Source: CAZMXI01 sp964570205 (lineage in GTDB: Bacteria > Planctomycetota > Phycisphaerae > Tepidisphaerales > Tepidisphaeraceae). Taken from it: DNA of 24,593 nt. The DNA lies in the NCBI GenBank assembly GCA_964570205.1, contig CAZMXI010000064.1:1-24593 (forward strand), read 5' to 3'. This document shows, piece by piece, positions 1 through 8,031 of the stretch (positions within the stretch are counted from its first letter, which is position 1; every line of letters begins with the position of its first letter). Both the position numbers and the translations under genes were made by a program. The notes beneath the pieces were generated by a model that had not been told where the DNA came from, did no database searches, and saw only the letters and a program-made list of their open reading frames with translations.

Positions 1-10
1 CGGGTTGTGT

Positions 11-49
11 CACCCATGTCCCCGGTCCGCGCCACCTATGTCCCCGGTC
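11..49. repeat. Pair of 17-bp direct repeats, possible IS end remnant
   Basis: A 17-base unit at 11-27 is repeated at 33-49 with one mismatch (C/T at the fifth base); the shared core is ATGTCCCCGGTC. Closely spaced repeats of this sort occur in multi-repeat ends of some insertion sequences such as the IS21 group, so this may be the terminus of an element lying left of the window. No transposase is visible and the window begins here, so this is only a suggestion. Confidence 0.4.
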
Positions 50-141
50 TATACATTTCGAGTTTCTTGGGGGCAATGTGTGGCGATTCAGGACCTGACA
101 GGGACGAAATGGTGAAGTTGTGTGGTCTTGCGGGGGTCGGT

Positions 142-170
142 TTGGAATGGGGTGCGCGGGGCGATAGGAT
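142..170 (+). promoter_or_regulatory. Putative sigma70-type promoter for the DUF5666-like gene
   Basis: TTGGAA at 142-147 and TAGGAT at 165-170 are separated by 17 nt. The predicted transcript would start near 177 and include the GGAG at 180-183 that precedes the ATG at 190. Pattern match only. Confidence 0.4.
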
Positions 171-189
171 GGGGCGGACGGAGATCAAC

Positions 190-894
190 ATGAAAAGCCT
201 GATCGCGTGGGTGTTGGCGATGGTGGGTGTTGCGGGCATGGCGTGGGCACAGGAAAGCGGGCCGGTGACGCGGCCGGCAACGCAGCCGGCGGTGGGGCCG
301 ATGGGCCTGATGGGGACGGTGGCGAAGGTGGAGGGCAAGACCCTGATCGTGACGCCGATGAAGGGATTGGGGGACAAGGATGTGGCCCTGCCGACCGATG
401 AGCGAACGACGTTCATGGTGGACTACGAGTCGGGGAAGCTGGAGGATGTGAAGCCGGACATGGCGGCGCAGGTCCGGGTGATTCGCGGCACGCGCGGCCG
501 GCCCGATCGGATGATCGTCACGGCCACCTCGCAGGCGCTGGTGGGGCAGGTCAGGCAGGTGGAGGGGAAGAAGGTGGTGATTTTCGGCCGGGTGGACCGC
601 TCGTGGCGGAACATGGAAGCGGCGGTGGAAGAGCGGGATGGGCGGATGAGCATGCGGTTCACGTTGAAGGGCCGGCCGGAAGAACCGAAGGAATGTACCG
701 TCGAGACGGATGAGTGGACGAAGGTTCTGATCATGGGCACCCCCCGAGAGCCCGGCCGGGACGGCACGCTGGAGGACTTGAAGCCCGATACGATCGTGCA
801 CGTCATCCCCGATACCGGGACAGCGAAGAAGATCATCATCGGGCTGGGAACGGTCGGGGGGCCGATGTTGATGAGGCCGGGGATGGGGAGGTGA
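190..894 (+). CDS. Secreted protein with two DUF5666-like repeats
   Basis: The protein has 234 residues. It begins with a Sec signal peptide (MKSLIAWVLAMVG..., cleavage probably after AWA at 18-20). Two similar beta-rich units follow, near residues 40-113 and 117-218. Each opens with a G-x-V-x-x-V-E-G-K segment, continues to a 'GKLEDVKPD' or 'GTLEDLKPD' motif (82-90 and 192-200), and ends in a short hydrophobic strand. This layout resembles DUF5666/OB-like periplasmic proteins of unknown function. The start at 190 was preferred over an in-frame ATG at 7 because it gives a clean signal peptide and follows GGAG six bases upstream. A smaller protein with one such unit is encoded at 4903-5325, so the window carries two members of the family. 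The molecular role is unknown; a structural or binding role outside the cytoplasm is an inference. Confidence 0.8.
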   Translation: MKSLIAWVLAMVGVAGMAWAQESGPVTRPATQPAVGPMGLMGTVAKVEGKTLIVTPMKGLGDKDVALPTDERTTFMVDYESGKLEDVKPDMAAQVRVIRGTRGRPDRMIVTATSQALVGQVRQVEGKKVVIFGRVDRSWRNMEAAVEERDGRMSMRFTLKGRPEEPKECTVETDEWTKVLIMGTPREPGRDGTLEDLKPDTIVHVIPDTGTAKKIIIGLGTVGGPMLMRPGMGR

Positions 895-1019
895 GAGACC
901 TCGTTACTTCTCACTCCCCTTTCTCGCTCAGTCGCGGAGACACCGGTTTGTTCGAAACGGGCATCAAAGTGATGTGCCATTTGGCTTCGCCGGCAGTTCC
1001 TGAAGGGTATAGCAATTCT

Positions 1020-1781
1020 ATGGACGACACGAATTCCCCCGGCGTCGAGCAGATGCTCGAACAGCAGCACGTCGAGCGCTACAAGCAACAGGTGCGGGAT
1101 ATCTGGCGCAGACTCATCCGTGTACACTCGAACCTTGAGGTCATGCGGCGTGTCGAGTCCTATGGGCTGAACGAAATCCTCGATCCGAACGGGCTCGGGT
1201 TCTGGCAAGAACTCCTTGAGAACTACGGTGACATGGTCATCCTGATCCTCACCACGCTCGTCGTTGACCAGGGGTCGGACACGGTTGACCTGCGGAGGTT
1301 CGCCAATCGCGTGGGCCGCTCGCTTAAGCCAGAGTACCGGGAGGCGTATTGGAAGCAGTTGAATGACGCCAGCTTTGAGCCAGAGCATGAGGCCGTGAAG
1401 AGCAAGATCCAACACATCCGCAATCGCCACATTGCCCACGTCATCTGGAATGCCGATGAACCCGGCGAGCGGAGCAAACGCCCGACTGTGAGCTACAAGG
1501 AGATCACCGCGCTAGTCGAGCGCGTGCGGAAGCAGTTCGAGATTGTCTCGCTAACCCACCAGTACATCATCGAACTCGATGGGTATGGAAAGCGCCTCGA
1601 CGGCAGCAACGAGCGCGCTTACATCGATGACCTGCTCGACCAGGCTGCGCGGGGTTCGGCCGTTGTGTGTTGTCCCGAGCAGCATAGGGAACACTGGCCA
1701 GAGCGAAAGCAGCACATGAAGCCTGAGCACTTGGAGCGGCTCACGCGCTGGCGGACCAAGCTGGGCATGTCGCCGCCGTAG
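1020..1781 (+). CDS. HEPN/AbiU2-like protein, possible defence gene
   Basis: This 253-residue protein is predicted to be soluble and largely alpha-helical. Residues 128-141 contain the string IRNRHIAH, an R-x5-H arrangement (R134, H140) like the catalytic R-x4-6-H of HEPN ribonucleases; the surrounding text resembles the HEPN_AbiU2 group linked to phage abortive infection. There is no signal peptide or membrane segment. Base and codon use look less GC-biased than in the neighbours (many CTC, GAG, AAC and CTT codons), which would fit acquisition. The ATG at 1020 was chosen because upstream in-frame sequence overlaps the previous gene and shows no protein-like character. AAGGG lies 12 nt upstream, and TATAGC at 1008-1013 could instead be a -10 box for a leaderless message. 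No partner toxin or antitoxin is adjacent. The HEPN call rests on one motif and helical content. Confidence 0.6.
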   Translation: MDDTNSPGVEQMLEQQHVERYKQQVRDIWRRLIRVHSNLEVMRRVESYGLNEILDPNGLGFWQELLENYGDMVILILTTLVVDQGSDTVDLRRFANRVGRSLKPEYREAYWKQLNDASFEPEHEAVKSKIQHIRNRHIAHVIWNADEPGERSKRPTVSYKEITALVERVRKQFEIVSLTHQYIIELDGYGKRLDGSNERAYIDDLLDQAARGSAVVCCPEQHREHWPERKQHMKPEHLERLTRWRTKLGMSPP

Positions 1782-1830
1782 GACTGCTTGCGCAGTAGTG
1801 TTGACATGCCACGGGCGGGGATTGTTTGCT

Positions 1831-1849
1831 CACGGGCGGGGCGCCCGTG
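1831..1849. repeat. GC-rich hairpin between convergent genes
   Basis: CACGGGC (1831-1837) pairs perfectly with GCCCGTG (1843-1849) around a 5-nt loop. A second copy of the left arm, CACGGGCGGGG, lies at 1810-1820. The hairpin sits between the convergent ends of the HEPN-like gene (1781) and the hexosaminidase gene (1871). It could act as a bidirectional terminator, but no T-run follows on either strand. It may equally be a member of a dispersed GC-rich repeat family. Confidence 0.5.
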
Positions 1850-1870
1850 CCACTGTTTCTGATACTAATG

Positions 1871-3697
1871 CTATGTATAGTCGGCCAGGCGGCTGATGAG
1901 GCGGTGGGCGCTGTCTTCCATGCCGCCGGGGCGGTTTCGTTTCAACCAGAGCCGGCGGTGTTCGCCGATGATCCCCGCCATCTCGGCCGTCAGGGCGATG
2001 GGGGACTCGGCGCTCGGGTCCGGCTTCCACAGGCCGCGGCGGCAGGCGTGGCGGAGCATGGCCGCGGCGTTGCGGAATTCATCGCGGATCAGGGCGGCGT
2101 CGGGGCGGTCCATGCGGGCATCATCCAGCGGGGCGATGACGGATTCGATCGCCTCGCGGGCGGCCATCCACTGGGCAGCATCAATGCCGTCAAACTCCTT
2201 TTCCCGCTCCGGCCCGGCCAATAGCCGCCAGAACAGGTAGGTGGCGTTGGGCCGGTGCTTATCAATCGCCTGATGGACATTGCCCAGGGCGTATGCCAGC
2301 CGGCCCATGACGCCCGCGCGGTCGCGAAAGATGTGGGCATCGAGAGCGGCGGGGATATCCAGGTCGCGGCTGGCGGCCAAGCTCCACGAATAGGCCGCCC
2401 CGGCCGTGAAACCGAGATAGCTGATCGGAAGGTACTGAAGGTGGCCGCAGTCGCCCCAGTCGGTGTTGAGATAGCCGATGGCGCCGTGTTTCAGGCCGTT
2501 TTCGGCCGCGCTGCGGAGGTTTGCCAGGGCGTTGTCGGTTCGGCCGGTGATGCTCAACCAGGATGATGTGCCCGGGCAGACATAGAAGGGGATGTTGGAT
2601 TGGGCGAAAAGGGCGCCATCGCGGTCGAAGGGGTGGTTGGCTTCATAACCCCACTCCAGGGCGATGACATTCTCGGGCAATTCGGGGATCAATTCGGGCT
2701 TGTGGAGGATGATATCGCCCCAGAACTGCATCGTCCGGCCACGCTGCTGGATGAGGTTGTGGATCTGGAGGAGGAAATCGAGGTAGATGCGCTCGCGGCC
2801 GAGCCGCTGGACCTGCGGTTGGCTGCGGCCCTGGCCGATGTCGTAGGTTTCATCGCAGCCGACGTTGAACAGAGGGCTGGAGAAATGGGGCAGGAGCTGG
2901 TCATAAAGGTCGGTCAGCAGATCCAGCGCACGCGGGTCGGTGGGGCAGAGGCTGAAGGGGCCATCGCGCCGGCCCCAGGGGGATTGATAGCCATCGGGGG
3001 CCTCGGCCAGGTGGATGTACTGGGGGTGCCTGAGCCATCGCTCCATGTGGCCGAAGGAGTTCTGATTGGGGACGAGCTGGATGAAGCGCTCGCGGCAATA
3101 GGCATCAAGCTGGAGGATCTGCTCGGGCGTGATGGGGCTGGAGCGAGCGTGGACAACTTCGTGGCCGCGATAGGCGAAGGTGTGCTCGGTGTAGAGCTGG
3201 AGCTGGTTGATTTTCAGCCCGGCCAGTTCATCCACCAGGGCGAACAAGGTGTCCATCGTGGGGACTTTGTCGCGGCTGATGTCGAGCATGACGCCGCGCT
3301 GGGGGAAGTCGGGGTGGTCATGGATGTCGAGCGCGGGCAGGCGGCTTGGATACAGGCGCAGGAGCTGGGCGAGGGTCTGGGCGGCGTAGAAAGCGCCGGC
3401 GGGATCGGCCGCCGCGATGGAGATGCCGGCGGGGGCGATGGAAAGGCGATAACCCTGTGGAGGCTGTAGGTTGGTGTCGATAGCGATGGTGGCGGCGATG
3501 CCCTCGGCCGGGCCGCCGGAGCCGGCGATGATCGGCCATTTGAGCGTGGTGGACTGGCGCAGGGCGTGCTGGATGACCTGGGCGGCGGCAAGAAGGCCGG
3601 CCGACTGGATGCGGATGAACTGGCCAGCGCGTGGGATGAAGACGCCTTCGCCAAAGGCAAGGCGTTGCGGCATGGGGACGAGCAGGGGCGGTTGCAT
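1871..3697 (-). CDS. Glycoside hydrolase family 20 beta-N-acetylhexosaminidase
   Basis: This 608-residue enzyme should remove terminal N-acetylglucosamine or N-acetylgalactosamine from glycans by substrate-assisted catalysis. An N-terminal GH20b-like alpha/beta domain (about 1-125) precedes the TIM barrel. The barrel opens with the typical 'FPQRGVMLDISRDKVPT' segment near 131-147 and carries the catalytic Asp-Glu pair in 'NVGCDETYD' (D282, E283). Tryptophans in the 'ALEWGYE' and 'NTDWGDCGH' segments fit the sugar pocket. About 150 C-terminal residues are helical. There is no signal peptide, so it is probably cytoplasmic and would act on imported oligosaccharides. Its start lies 11 nt after the stop of the HAD phosphatase gene, and the MazG-like gene is further upstream, so the three are probably co-transcribed. 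The family call is firm; the exact substrate is not known. Confidence 0.9.
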   Translation of the reverse strand: MQPPLLVPMPQRLAFGEGVFIPRAGQFIRIQSAGLLAAAQVIQHALRQSTTLKWPIIAGSGGPAEGIAATIAIDTNLQPPQGYRLSIAPAGISIAAADPAGAFYAAQTLAQLLRLYPSRLPALDIHDHPDFPQRGVMLDISRDKVPTMDTLFALVDELAGLKINQLQLYTEHTFAYRGHEVVHARSSPITPEQILQLDAYCRERFIQLVPNQNSFGHMERWLRHPQYIHLAEAPDGYQSPWGRRDGPFSLCPTDPRALDLLTDLYDQLLPHFSSPLFNVGCDETYDIGQGRSQPQVQRLGRERIYLDFLLQIHNLIQQRGRTMQFWGDIILHKPELIPELPENVIALEWGYEANHPFDRDGALFAQSNIPFYVCPGTSSWLSITGRTDNALANLRSAAENGLKHGAIGYLNTDWGDCGHLQYLPISYLGFTAGAAYSWSLAASRDLDIPAALDAHIFRDRAGVMGRLAYALGNVHQAIDKHRPNATYLFWRLLAGPEREKEFDGIDAAQWMAAREAIESVIAPLDDARMDRPDAALIRDEFRNAAAMLRHACRRGLWKPDPSAESPIALTAEMAGIIGEHRRLWLKRNRPGGMEDSAHRLISRLADYT

Positions 3698-3708
3698 GGC
3701 GGCTCGGG

Positions 3709-4374
3709 TCAGGCGGTAAACAGGTCGGGGGGGACGCGGGCAAGGTCGGGGGCGGTGAAATCAGCGCCGGAGGAGCGGAGGGTCGGGGCGTCGAAGCTGG
3801 TGGTCAGGCCGAGGCAGCGGCAGCCGGCGGCCTTGCCGGCCTGGATGCCGTTGGGGGCATCCTCGACGACGATGCAGTGGACGGGAGGCACATGAAGGGC
3901 CGCGGCGGCGGCCAGGAAGATCTCCGGATGGGGTTTTTTCTTCTCGACGTCGGACCCGGTGATGATGGCGTCGAAACGGGAGGGGTGCAGGCCGATCTGG
4001 GCGAGGTTGCCATCAACCTTGATGCGGTCGGCCGAGCTGGCCACGGCAAGCTTCAGGCCGCGCTGTCGGCAGGAGTCTATGAATGCAACCGCGCCGGGCA
4101 GAGGATCGAGCCGGCCCTTGATGATGTCGAGGTAGATCGCGTAGGTGAGGGATTTATCTTCGGGCATCTTAAGCGTGATGCCGTGTTTCTCGGCCACACC
4201 GCCCAGATAACGGTTTTCGCCAGCGCCGACGAACGGCAGGAAGTCATCGGGGTGAACCGTGGCGCTATAGCGCTGGGCGAACATGCGGCAGGCAGCCTCG
4301 CAGATGAAGCGTTCGGAGTCACAGAGGACCCCATCCATGTCGAAGATGATGGCGCGGATGTCAATCCGGGGCAT
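3709..4374 (-). CDS. HAD-superfamily phosphatase or beta-phosphoglucomutase-like
   Basis: This 221-residue protein is a subclass I HAD hydrolase with a helical cap. Motif I is FDMDGVLCDS (nucleophile D12, acid/base D14), motif II is the Ser pair in 'VASSADR' (113-114), motif III is the Lys in 'EKKKPHPE' (about 145-147), and motif IV is VEDAPNGIQAG (E171, D172). This pattern is typical of beta-phosphoglucomutase and small sugar-phosphate phosphatases. The ATG at 4374 gives the usual family N-terminus; a GTG at 4413 would add 13 atypical residues. The gene lies between the MazG-like gene and the GH20 gene, 11 nt from the latter. A role in handling sugar phosphates released after glycan breakdown is reasonable, but the substrate is undetermined. 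Confidence 0.87.
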   Translation of the reverse strand: MPRIDIRAIIFDMDGVLCDSERFICEAACRMFAQRYSATVHPDDFLPFVGAGENRYLGGVAEKHGITLKMPEDKSLTYAIYLDIIKGRLDPLPGAVAFIDSCRQRGLKLAVASSADRIKVDGNLAQIGLHPSRFDAIITGSDVEKKKPHPEIFLAAAAALHVPPVHCIVVEDAPNGIQAGKAAGCRCLGLTTSFDAPTLRSSGADFTAPDLARVPPDLFTA

Positions 4375-4419
4375 GGCGGCGTAGTGTAGACGGGCGGCGG
4401 GGGGAAGCAACACAGGCGT

Positions 4420-4788
4420 CTACCGCTTGCGACGGGGAGGGGCCAGGTCGGTGTGCTTGGCAGGGCTGCCTTTGGCGCGGCGGACGGGGTAGCGGCGGGC
4501 CGTCTTGCGGAGCTTGCGCTCGAACGCTTCGGCGAGGTCGATGCCCAGGCAATCGCCGAGCAGAAGAAGGCTGTGGACGCAATCGCCGATCTCATCGGCA
4601 ATCTCATTCCGCTTGGCGAGCACGGTGGCGTCGAGGTCCTCGCCGTGGCGCCATTGCATGATTTCGAGCAGCTCGGTCGCCTCGACGACGAGGGAAATGG
4701 CGAGTTCCTTGGAGGTGTGGAACTGCTTCCAGTCGCGCTGGTCGCGAAAGCGAACGGCAAGGCGCGTGAGCCTTTGGAGCTGAGTCAT
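4420..4788 (-). CDS. MazG-like nucleotide pyrophosphohydrolase (dCTPase type)
   Basis: This 122-residue protein matches the compact all-alpha NTP-PPase family (RS21-C6/dCTP pyrophosphatase group). The N-terminal 'RDWKQFHTSKELA' is followed by the metal-binding E-x-x-E (E36, E39 in 'VVEATEL') and E-x-x-D (E66, D69 in 'ADEIGDC') motifs. Such enzymes hydrolyse non-canonical or excess dNTPs to monophosphate and pyrophosphate, a house-cleaning job. The C-terminus is a basic tail rich in Arg, Lys and Pro. The ATG at 4788 gives the normal family start. Upstream in-frame ATGs (4797, 4830) are possible, but a -10-like CACAAT lies only 7 nt upstream of 4788 and there is no Shine-Dalgarno sequence, so the message may be leaderless. 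It is the first gene of the putative MazG-HAD-GH20 unit. Confidence 0.85.
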   Translation of the reverse strand: MTQLQRLTRLAVRFRDQRDWKQFHTSKELAISLVVEATELLEIMQWRHGEDLDATVLAKRNEIADEIGDCVHSLLLLGDCLGIDLAEAFERKLRKTARRYPVRRAKGSPAKHTDLAPPRRKR

Positions 4789-4795
4789 GGGCGCC

Positions 4796-4824
4796 ATTGT
4801 GCGAAAGGAAGGGCGGCGTTGCCA
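4796..4824 (-). promoter_or_regulatory. Putative promoter of the MazG-HAD-GH20 unit, leaderless type
   Basis: Read on the minus strand, TGGCAA (4819-4824) and CACAAT (4796-4801) are spaced by 17 nt. The -10 box ends 7 nt before the ATG at 4788, so transcription would begin at or next to the start codon. It lies just downstream of the terminator of the preceding gene, where a new promoter is needed. Confidence 0.4.
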
Positions 4825-4835
4825 GTTCATGGCGA

Positions 4836-4872
4836 AGAAACAGAAACGGGGCCCGATGGAAATCGAGCCCCG
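4836..4872 (-). terminator. Intrinsic terminator after the small secreted protein gene
   Basis: Two stem segments, CGGGGC/GCCCCG (4847-4852 with 4867-4872) and a 4-bp extension (4854-4857 with 4862-4865), enclose a GGAA/TTCC tetraloop with one C-A mismatch. On the minus strand the hairpin is followed by a T-rich tail (TTTCTGTTTCTTC). This is a classical Rho-independent terminator placed 30 nt after the stop codon at 4903. Confidence 0.85.
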
Positions 4873-4902
4873 AACCGTGATCGGCCTCTCATGCTGGATC
4901 AG

Positions 4903-5325
4903 CTAGTTCTTTGCCTTCTCCGTCTTTTCCGCCTTTTCTACCTTCTTGGCAGCACGCTCCGGCTTGGGCTGGCCTTCCTTGGCGGGTTGGTTGACCTTGC
5001 CCTTGGCCTTGCCGACGACGATCTGCCTGGCGATGCCGCCCTCGTCATAGGCCGCCTGGGCCTTCTGGCCGATGGCCAGCTTGCCAAAGTCGCATCCTTC
5101 GCCGTCAACCATGATCTTCGTCTTGGTTTCGACGGTTACCTTCTTCTCGGCCGCGACCTTGCCTTCTTTTTTCTGAACGATCGTGACGGTCTTGGCGTCC
5201 TTGTCGATCGCGGTGATTTCACCGTTGATCTTCTGGACTTTGGGGGCCTTCTGCCTTTCCTTCTGAGCGCCAAGAGCCACCGAAGCCAGAAGCCCGACCG
5301 CCATGCAAGCAACCAGAAGCCTCAT
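4903..5325 (-). CDS. Small secreted DUF5666-like protein with Lys-rich tail
   Basis: This 140-residue protein starts with a signal peptide (MRLLVACMAVGLLASVALGA). One beta-rich unit follows (about 33-105), opening with 'INGEITAIDKDAKTVTIV' and ending with 'GGIARQIVVGKAKGK'. The last 35 residues are dominated by Lys, Glu, Ala and Pro and are probably unstructured. The unit resembles DUF5666-type proteins and the repeats of the protein at 190-894. Start choice is supported by AAGGAG seven bases upstream of the ATG at 5325. It forms its own transcription unit, closed by the terminator at 4836-4872 and divergent from the ABC transporter genes across 234 nt. Function unknown; the charged tail could bind polyanions or the cell wall, which is speculative. 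Confidence 0.8.
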   Translation of the reverse strand: MRLLVACMAVGLLASVALGAQKERQKAPKVQKINGEITAIDKDAKTVTIVQKKEGKVAAEKKVTVETKTKIMVDGEGCDFGKLAIGQKAQAAYDEGGIARQIVVGKAKGKVNQPAKEGQPKPERAAKKVEKAEKTEKAKN

Positions 5326-5559
5326 CGCACCATCTCCTTGCCGCGCGGGGCGGCATTACTGTCTCGCCGAAGCCGGCCCGAACACCGCGGTTCGAGCCCG
5401 GCGTCATGATCAGAAGTCCGTCTGACGCATCTACATACCTGCGGGCGAAACGGACGTTGATGGACCCCGAGTCCTGCCCGCCATCAGGGGGGCGGTTCCA
5501 AACAAATACTGCAACTGTAAGTGACAACGGCCGACTATCGGATTACGTTCAGGAGACCT

Positions 5560-6549
<990 letters not shown>

Positions 6550-6590
6550 CGGGCGAATAAGAGGCCGGCGGCCGGGCCCGCCGGAGAATC

Positions 6591-8030
6591 ATGACTTCAT
6601 TGTCGATCGGCTGGGCGCAATTTCAGCTTCGCGGCGGGTGGAAGAACCTGCTGTTGACGTCGGGGTGCTACCTGGCGGCGCTGGCGATGCTCATCTATTT
6701 CCCGGTGCGGTACGAGCCGCGGGCGGCGACACGAATTCTCCAGAGCATGATGTACGTCGTGCTGTTGTTCCAGGCGATCATGCTGCTGATCCTGGGTCCG
6801 ATGACCCTGGGCGCGGCAATCCGGCAGGACCTGGCCGGGGGCATGATCGAGTCGCATCGGCTGATGCCGGTGCGCTCGGGCTGCGCGGTGGCTGGGTATC
6901 TGTTCGGCAGCACGTTCCAGGCGATCACGCTGGCGGCCATCAACTTCCTGGTGGGTTTGTCGATAGCCAACGGGGCGGGGGTGGCCTACGAACGGTGGGT
7001 GATCATCAACGTGTCGATGGGGATCCTGGCACTGTGGGTCTGGTCGATCGTGGCGTGCCTGAGTTTCCAGTGGAAGGGCGCGGCCGTGGTCTCGATGGTG
7101 GTGCTGCTGATTGTCAGTCTGACCGGGTCGAACTGGCTGGGGGCGCTGCCGGGGCTGAAGGTGCTGACCGGGCCGTTGCAGGTCACGGAGTACCTGGGGC
7201 GGGCCAGCGCGGAAGTGACGACCGAACGCCTGCTGGCGGTGGCGGCGCAGTTGGCGGTGGCGGCGATCTTCTGCGTGGGGGCCATGCGGAGGTACCGCCG
7301 GCCGGACCGCCCGGCTTTGGGCGTGGCGCCGGCGCTGCTGTTGCTGGGCGTGTGGGTGGCGATTTCTTACTTCGGAGCAGAGTACTGGCATGGCCTGCCG
7401 TACGTGGACCGCTGGCACGAATTGGCGCCCCTGCGGGTGTATTTCATCACCACGATGCTCGTGGGGCTGCTGCTGGCGCTGGTGCCGCTGGCGAACGCGG
7501 CCAAGGCGACGATCGAGTGGCGGATGCACAAGGACCTGGACGACCCGGCGCTGGGGCGCCGGCCGATGCCGCCGCTGTTGGTGGTGCTGCTGTGCGCCGG
7601 CGTGCTGATGTTCCTGACATTCCCGGCGTACATCCAGTATTCAAGCCTGGGCGGGAGGTTGGACGAGAAGGAGGCGGTGATTCGTACGGCGGCGGTGCTG
7701 GTGTTCTTCCTGGGGGCCGTCAGCTACCTCTTGCGGGTTCTGTACCGGCTGCGGCTGAAGTCGGCCTTTTTTTCGGGATTGTTCATTGTGCTGATCTGGG
7801 TGGGTCCGTTCCTGGTCGATTACGTGCGTCACAGCCTGTTGCCGGAAAACTCGAAGGAAGAGAGCCTGACCCAGATATGCACGATCAGCCCCGTGGGAGC
7901 GCTGATCCATATCTGGAACGGCGAGATTCCCACAACACTGGGCATCGCCGCACAGGGTGTCCTCGCCGCAACCTTCGCGGCGGTGTATTACCAACTGGCG
8001 ATAAGGCGGGGGGCCGACGAATCCCGCTGA
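6591..8030 (+). CDS. ABC transporter permease
   Basis: This 479-residue protein is a multi-pass membrane protein. Roughly ten to twelve hydrophobic segments are visible, starting near residues 22-42 and 55-75 and ending with a segment near 445-468. It lies directly after the ATPase gene and GGAG precedes its ATG by 6 nt, so the two form one exporter operon. The layout, with two halves and a long soluble stretch around residues 300-330, fits the ABC-2 permease type. No substrate signature is recognised. Its stop codon (8028-8030) is one base away from the stop codon of the convergent FG-GAP gene at 8032. Confidence 0.85.
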   Translation: MTSLSIGWAQFQLRGGWKNLLLTSGCYLAALAMLIYFPVRYEPRAATRILQSMMYVVLLFQAIMLLILGPMTLGAAIRQDLAGGMIESHRLMPVRSGCAVAGYLFGSTFQAITLAAINFLVGLSIANGAGVAYERWVIINVSMGILALWVWSIVACLSFQWKGAAVVSMVVLLIVSLTGSNWLGALPGLKVLTGPLQVTEYLGRASAEVTTERLLAVAAQLAVAAIFCVGAMRRYRRPDRPALGVAPALLLLGVWVAISYFGAEYWHGLPYVDRWHELAPLRVYFITTMLVGLLLALVPLANAAKATIEWRMHKDLDDPALGRRPMPPLLVVLLCAGVLMFLTFPAYIQYSSLGGRLDEKEAVIRTAAVLVFFLGAVSYLLRVLYRLRLKSAFFSGLFIVLIWVGPFLVDYVRHSLLPENSKEESLTQICTISPVGALIHIWNGEIPTTLGIAAQGVLAATFAAVYYQLAIRRGADESR

Positions 8031-8031
8031 C

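Noticed and set aside
2600..3469. Plus-strand frame opposite the GH20 gene
   Set aside because: It is an antisense shadow of a strongly conserved enzyme, with biased composition and no start signal.
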